Assembly (NCBI GenBank): GCA_039029935.1 | Contig: JBCCFC010000707.1 | Location: 1-7,184 of the forward strand | From: G039029935 sp039029935 | GTDB taxonomy: Bacteria; Chloroflexota; Anaerolineae; Caldilineales; Caldilineaceae | Reading direction: 5' to 3' | DNA: 7,184 nucleotides | Shown: positions 4,939 through 7,184 of the stretch, in pieces | Layout: every line of letters begins with the position of its first letter | How positions within the stretch are numbered: the first letter of the stretch is position 1 | Position numbers and translations under genes: made by a program | The notes under the pieces: generated by a model | What the model was told of the DNA's origin: nothing | What the model saw: the letters and a program-made list of their open reading frames with translations, nothing else | The model's database searches: none

Positions 4939-6597
4939 CTATTTCACAGACCACATATGAGCGTTGTCTGCATATGGACCACCACCTGGTGCTGGGAAGT
5001 AGTAGAAGTCAGCCAGATCAGAAGAGGCGATGCCATAGCGGGTTGAAACCCAGAAGTAGGCAAATGACATGGTTTCGTTCTGATAGGCACAGAGCGCAGT
5101 TCGTGCCGCTTGATACTCATCTGGTGTCAATGCGCCGTTCATGGCGTCAACCAGTCCTTGGTAATTGGGATCATCGAGTCCCCAAATGCTGGGGTCGGTG
5201 TACCAATCCGTACCGATGGACGCCGGGCCTGCCCCATAACCGCGATAGGCAATGTCCCAATCTTCGCTGTCATCCACCACGGTACGCCATGTTGGCACAT
5301 CCAGGAAGGTGGGTACAACATCGACACCAACATCCGCCAGATTTGCCTGGATGACGGTCAGAATGTCCTTGGCAAGTTGTGATGTGTAGTAGGTTGGAAT
5401 CTCAAAGGAGAGACCGTCCAGCGAAACGCCATCGGCTGCCGCTTCGGCCAACAGTGTACGTGCCATCTCTGGATTATACTCATAGTAGTTGGCATCTTCG
5501 GGCCAGAACGCTGGATATGGATCGTTACACGGTGTTGCCTGTGCGGTGTTGTTAAAGACATCGCTGATGATCGAAGCACGGTCAATGCCATACATCATCG
5601 CTTGGCGTACCCGTTGATCTTGCCATACATCACGTGCGTAGTTGAAGTTGAACAGGTTGACCACAAATGATGGGCCAGAGAAGATGGCATAGTCTTCGTT
5701 GCCTTCAAAGCGAGCCGCTACATCTGCACTGACATAGGTGAAGTCGATGTCACCACTTTCCAATGCCAGAACAGCCGCTGTTTCATCCGTAAAGTAGCGA
5801 TTGATGAGCTTATCGAGCATGGGTGCGCCATCCCAATAAGCTTCGTTTGGCGCCAGTTCCATAAACTGATCTTTCTCAAAGGCACTCAGTTGGAAAGGCC
5901 CCGTACCGACCGCTCGTGTCCACCACCAATCTGTGCTTTGGATTTCTGATGAGCCAAAGTCTACAGCGTGTTCTGGTAGTGCATAGAAGCCACGGACCTC
6001 GTCATAGAAACGTGGGTTGGGGCTGACAAGCTGAATTTCCAGCGTGGTGTCATCCACCGCCACAATACCGCTGATTTCATCGGCATTGCCCTCGTTGTAC
6101 TCGGTCCAACCAACCACATTGTCAGGTGTCCCAAAGGCATAGCGTGTCACCGCTGCATCTGGTGCAGAGGTCAACTCGGCTGTAAATTTCAAATCCTGTG
6201 CCGTAAATGGCTCGCCATCATGCCAAACAACGCCCTCACGCAGCCTGAAGGTCCAAACTGTCGCATCTTCGTTAGGTTCCCACGCAACGGCCAACGCACC
6301 CTCGCTGGTGTGTGCCGAGAAATCCGACTCCATATTGATCAGCGGTGTGTACATCTTGATGAACCACACATTCCCCGCACCGTTGTTGTAGAGAATCCCC
6401 TGTGGGTCGCCACCTGGTCCAACATCAAACCCGCCGATTAAAATCTGCTCGGCTTCACCGCCATCGTCGGCATCAGCCTCCGCTGGCGCAGCCTCTTCTG
6501 CCGGAGCAGCCTCATCTACAGGGGCCGCTGGCGTACAAGCAACCAATAGCCCTAAAACGAGTATCAACGACAGCAGCGTCAAAAATTTCTTTGACAT
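4939..6597 (-). CDS. Peptide-type ABC importer substrate-binding lipoprotein, SBP family 5 (DppA/OppA-like)
   Basis: This is the extracytoplasmic receptor of the importer: it captures the solute (peptides most often, but family 5 proteins also bind sugars, opines or nickel chelates) and delivers it to the DppB/DppC-type channel. The 552-residue protein has a lipoprotein signal peptide (1-20) with lipobox LVAC and acylated Cys21. A disordered, Ala/Glu/Pro/Asp-rich linker (about 22-50) would hold it off the membrane. The SBP_bac_5 domain follows, with WTFRLREGVVWHDGEPFTAQDLKF (115-137) as the family signature, GTGPF, the QRVRQAMMYGIDR segment, and an aromatic C-terminus. ATG 6597 is chosen over an in-frame ATG at 6645 because AAAGGAG (6605-6611) lies 7 nt upstream and the signal peptide then starts MSKKFL. 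First gene of the operon. The ligand cannot be deduced. Confidence 0.93.
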   Translation of the reverse strand: MSKKFLTLLSLILVLGLLVACTPAAPVDEAAPAEEAAPAEADADDGGEAEQILIGGFDVGPGGDPQGILYNNGAGNVWFIKMYTPLINMESDFSAHTSEGALAVAWEPNEDATVWTFRLREGVVWHDGEPFTAQDLKFTAELTSAPDAAVTRYAFGTPDNVVGWTEYNEGNADEISGIVAVDDTTLEIQLVSPNPRFYDEVRGFYALPEHAVDFGSSEIQSTDWWWTRAVGTGPFQLSAFEKDQFMELAPNEAYWDGAPMLDKLINRYFTDETAAVLALESGDIDFTYVSADVAARFEGNEDYAIFSGPSFVVNLFNFNYARDVWQDQRVRQAMMYGIDRASIISDVFNNTAQATPCNDPYPAFWPEDANYYEYNPEMARTLLAEAAADGVSLDGLSFEIPTYYTSQLAKDILTVIQANLADVGVDVVPTFLDVPTWRTVVDDSEDWDIAYRGYGAGPASIGTDWYTDPSIWGLDDPNYQGLVDAMNGALTPDEYQAARTALCAYQNETMSFAYFWVSTRYGIASSDLADFYYFPAPGGGPYADNAHMWSVK

Positions 6598-6604
6598 GTC
6601 CTTT

Positions 6605-6611
6605 CTCCTTT
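6605..6611 (-). promoter_or_regulatory. Strong ribosome binding site deciding the binding-protein start
   Basis: AAAGGAG on the minus strand ends 7 nt before the ATG at 6597. It fixes the start 16 codons inside the longest open frame and agrees with a normal lipoprotein signal peptide. Confidence 0.8.
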
Positions 6612-6629
6612 GATTATGCTGTAGTAATT

Positions 6630-6648
6630 TAGTTGAGTACTGCAACTA
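6630..6648. promoter_or_regulatory. Operator-like dyad in the leader of the importer operon
   Basis: TAGTTG (6630-6635) and CAACTA (6643-6648) are exact inverted arms around AGTACTG. The dyad lies 33 nt upstream of the binding-protein ATG and next to the possible -10 box at 6658-6663, a position typical for repressor binding. No regulator family is suggested by the sequence. Confidence 0.35.
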
Positions 6649-6657
6649 GTCTCTAGA

Positions 6658-6663
6658 AATATA
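6658..6663 (-). promoter_or_regulatory. Possible -10 box of the importer operon
   Basis: TATATT on the minus strand lies 60 nt before the binding-protein start. No convincing -35 box is found 16-18 nt further upstream (TTCTAT at best), so this is a weak guess based on the -10-like hexamer and position. Confidence 0.22.
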
Positions 6664-6709
6664 GCGTTCTATGGCTTTGTATAGAAGCTAATTCATCATG
6701 AGATTGGTA

Positions 6710-6735
6710 ACAGACACCCCGAAAGGGGTGTCTGT
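6710..6735. repeat. Perfect 11-bp hairpin with GAAA tetraloop
   Basis: ACAGACACCCC (6710-6720), GAAA (6721-6724) and GGGGTGTCTGT (6725-6735) form a perfect G+C-rich stem. In plus-strand RNA the loop is a stable GNRA tetraloop; in minus-strand RNA it would be UUUC. Neither side has a T-run, so it is not a standard intrinsic terminator, although it could still stop or protect transcripts entering the leader of the importer operon. It might also be part of a structured RNA. Confidence 0.55.
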
Positions 6736-6932
6736 GCTAACACAATTGTCTTTACGACCTCCTGTTAGCCGGAGTGAGTTGCTCCTCGAGATGGTTAAAT
6801 AGGCTTGTCGTGTCTAAAACACCTTCACGTTTCCGCTACCCTTAATTCTAGACCACAGAGCGACCGACTGGAACCACATCTATCGGTGTGCTAACCTATC
6901 TAACTGTTGCTATCACGTAGCCCTCTGTTAGC
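6736..6932. repeat. Two inverted pairs of GCTAAC / GTTAGC
   Basis: GCTAACA (6736-6742) is matched by TGTTAGC (6763-6769), and GCTAAC (6890-6895) by GTTAGC (6927-6932). Each pair is followed on the right by a TAAAACACC motif, at 6815 and 6947. The repeated order (GTGCTAAC, then CTGTTAGC, then TAAAACACC) suggests a duplicated or multi-site regulatory region. Sequence between the motifs is not conserved. Confidence 0.4.
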
Positions 6933-7087
6933 TCCTTGTCTGTGGATAAAACACCATAGATTTAGGAACTATTAATATATCCATGATCAATGTAACACTT
7001 CTTATAGTTTCAAAATGAATAGTGTTTTATTCATTGAGTTAATATCAAGTGAAATGAACCAAATGATAATGGGTGAACTAAAACACC
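6815..7087. repeat. Three direct copies of TAAAACACC at exact 132-nt spacing, plus an inverted copy
   Basis: TAAAACACC occurs at 6815-6823, 6947-6955 and 7079-7087, each start exactly 132 nt from the last. The reverse complement of its first eight bases, GTGTTTTA, is at 7022-7029. The bases between copies do not align, so this is not an ordinary tandem duplication. A protein-binding motif array, or the remains of an old repeat, is possible. Confidence 0.5.
7014..7035. repeat. A+T-rich 8-bp hairpin containing the inverted GTGTTTTA motif
   Basis: AATGAATA (7014-7021) and TATTCATT (7028-7035) are exact reverse complements around a 6-nt loop. The loop and right arm include GTGTTTTA, the inverted copy of the nearby repeated motif. 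It may be a protein-binding dyad; no coding frame crosses it. Confidence 0.35.
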
Positions 7088-7184
7088 CTCTATCTCTTCG
7101 CTCAATGAGCATTAGAGACTACTTAAATTACACTGGTGTTGAACTGTGAAGCCTTTATCCATTTGGATTATGAGTTACTTACAC

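Larger units (their letters stand above)
6664..7184. other. Gene-free region to the right edge
   Basis: No open frame of convincing length or content is present on either strand, and I see no tRNA, rRNA or transposase remnant. The stretch holds the far upstream region of the importer operon, the GNRA hairpin and the repeated motifs listed separately. It becomes clearly A+T-richer from about 6960. It could be a long intergenic region, an unrecognised RNA gene or a decayed element. Confidence 0.55.

Noticed and set aside
4974..5354. Plus-strand 126-codon open frame opposite the binding-protein gene
   Set aside because: It is antisense to a clear SBP family 5 protein, with Arg/His/Pro-rich content typical of shadow frames.
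6598..6645. Longer start for the binding lipoprotein at 6645
   Set aside because: It would put 16 polar residues ahead of a perfect lipoprotein signal peptide and read through the Shine-Dalgarno that serves the ATG at 6597.
6815..7184. True tandem duplication of a 132-bp unit
   Set aside because: Apart from the shared 9-mer the successive units do not align, so only the motif spacing is reported.

Overview
The window most likely comes from a member of the Chloroflexota (an Anaerolineae or Caldilinea-like lineage). This is inferred from three things: the lipoprotein with a long Ala/Glu/Pro/Asp linker after its lipobox cysteine, the bacterial metacaspase next to a clostripain-type peptidase, and the strings of 7-8 nt repeats between genes. 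Base composition looks roughly balanced, falling towards A+T at the far right. No rRNA, tRNA or 16S-linked gene is present, so the assignment is tentative.

Left part, plus strand (1-2817): the end of an unidentified gene (1-111); a gap with a GntR-type palindrome at its left edge and a weak promoter; then a tight cluster of a C11 (clostripain-family) cysteine peptidase (207-1466), a C14 caspase/metacaspase-family peptidase (1469-2416, only 2 nt later) and a small C-terminal frame (stop at 2817) that resembles the Pepco (peptidase-co-occurring) adaptor domain. Both peptidases keep their His/Cys dyads and have no signal peptide, so they should act in the cytoplasm. Two clan CD proteases joined to a Pepco-like partner look like a compact conflict or regulated-cell-death module. 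This is the most interesting content of the window. The Pepco-like frame has no usable start codon where its domain should begin. That points to a frameshift, an unusual start, a decaying gene or a sequence error.

Middle and right part, minus strand (2873-6597, read right to left): an operon for a DppA/OppA-type lipoprotein substrate-binding protein (4939-6597), a DppB/OppB permease (3833-4789) and a DppC/OppC permease (2873-3805). Together they form the receptor and membrane channel of a peptide-type ABC importer. The two ATPase genes are not in this window, and the operon converges on the peptidase cluster, so the ATPases must be elsewhere. The 149 nt between the binding protein and the first permease hold a long imperfect hairpin built of 7-8 nt repeats (CGGTA-type units), well placed to set a higher level of binding protein than permease.

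Far right (6598-7184): about 590 nt without a recognisable gene. It holds the 5' region of the importer operon, with a good Shine-Dalgarno, an operator-like dyad and a perfect GNRA-capped hairpin. Further right are three copies of TAAAACACC spaced exactly 132 nt apart, plus an inverted copy, and two inverted pairs of GCTAAC/GTTAGC. These repeats have no assigned function and suggest a regulator array or a decayed element.
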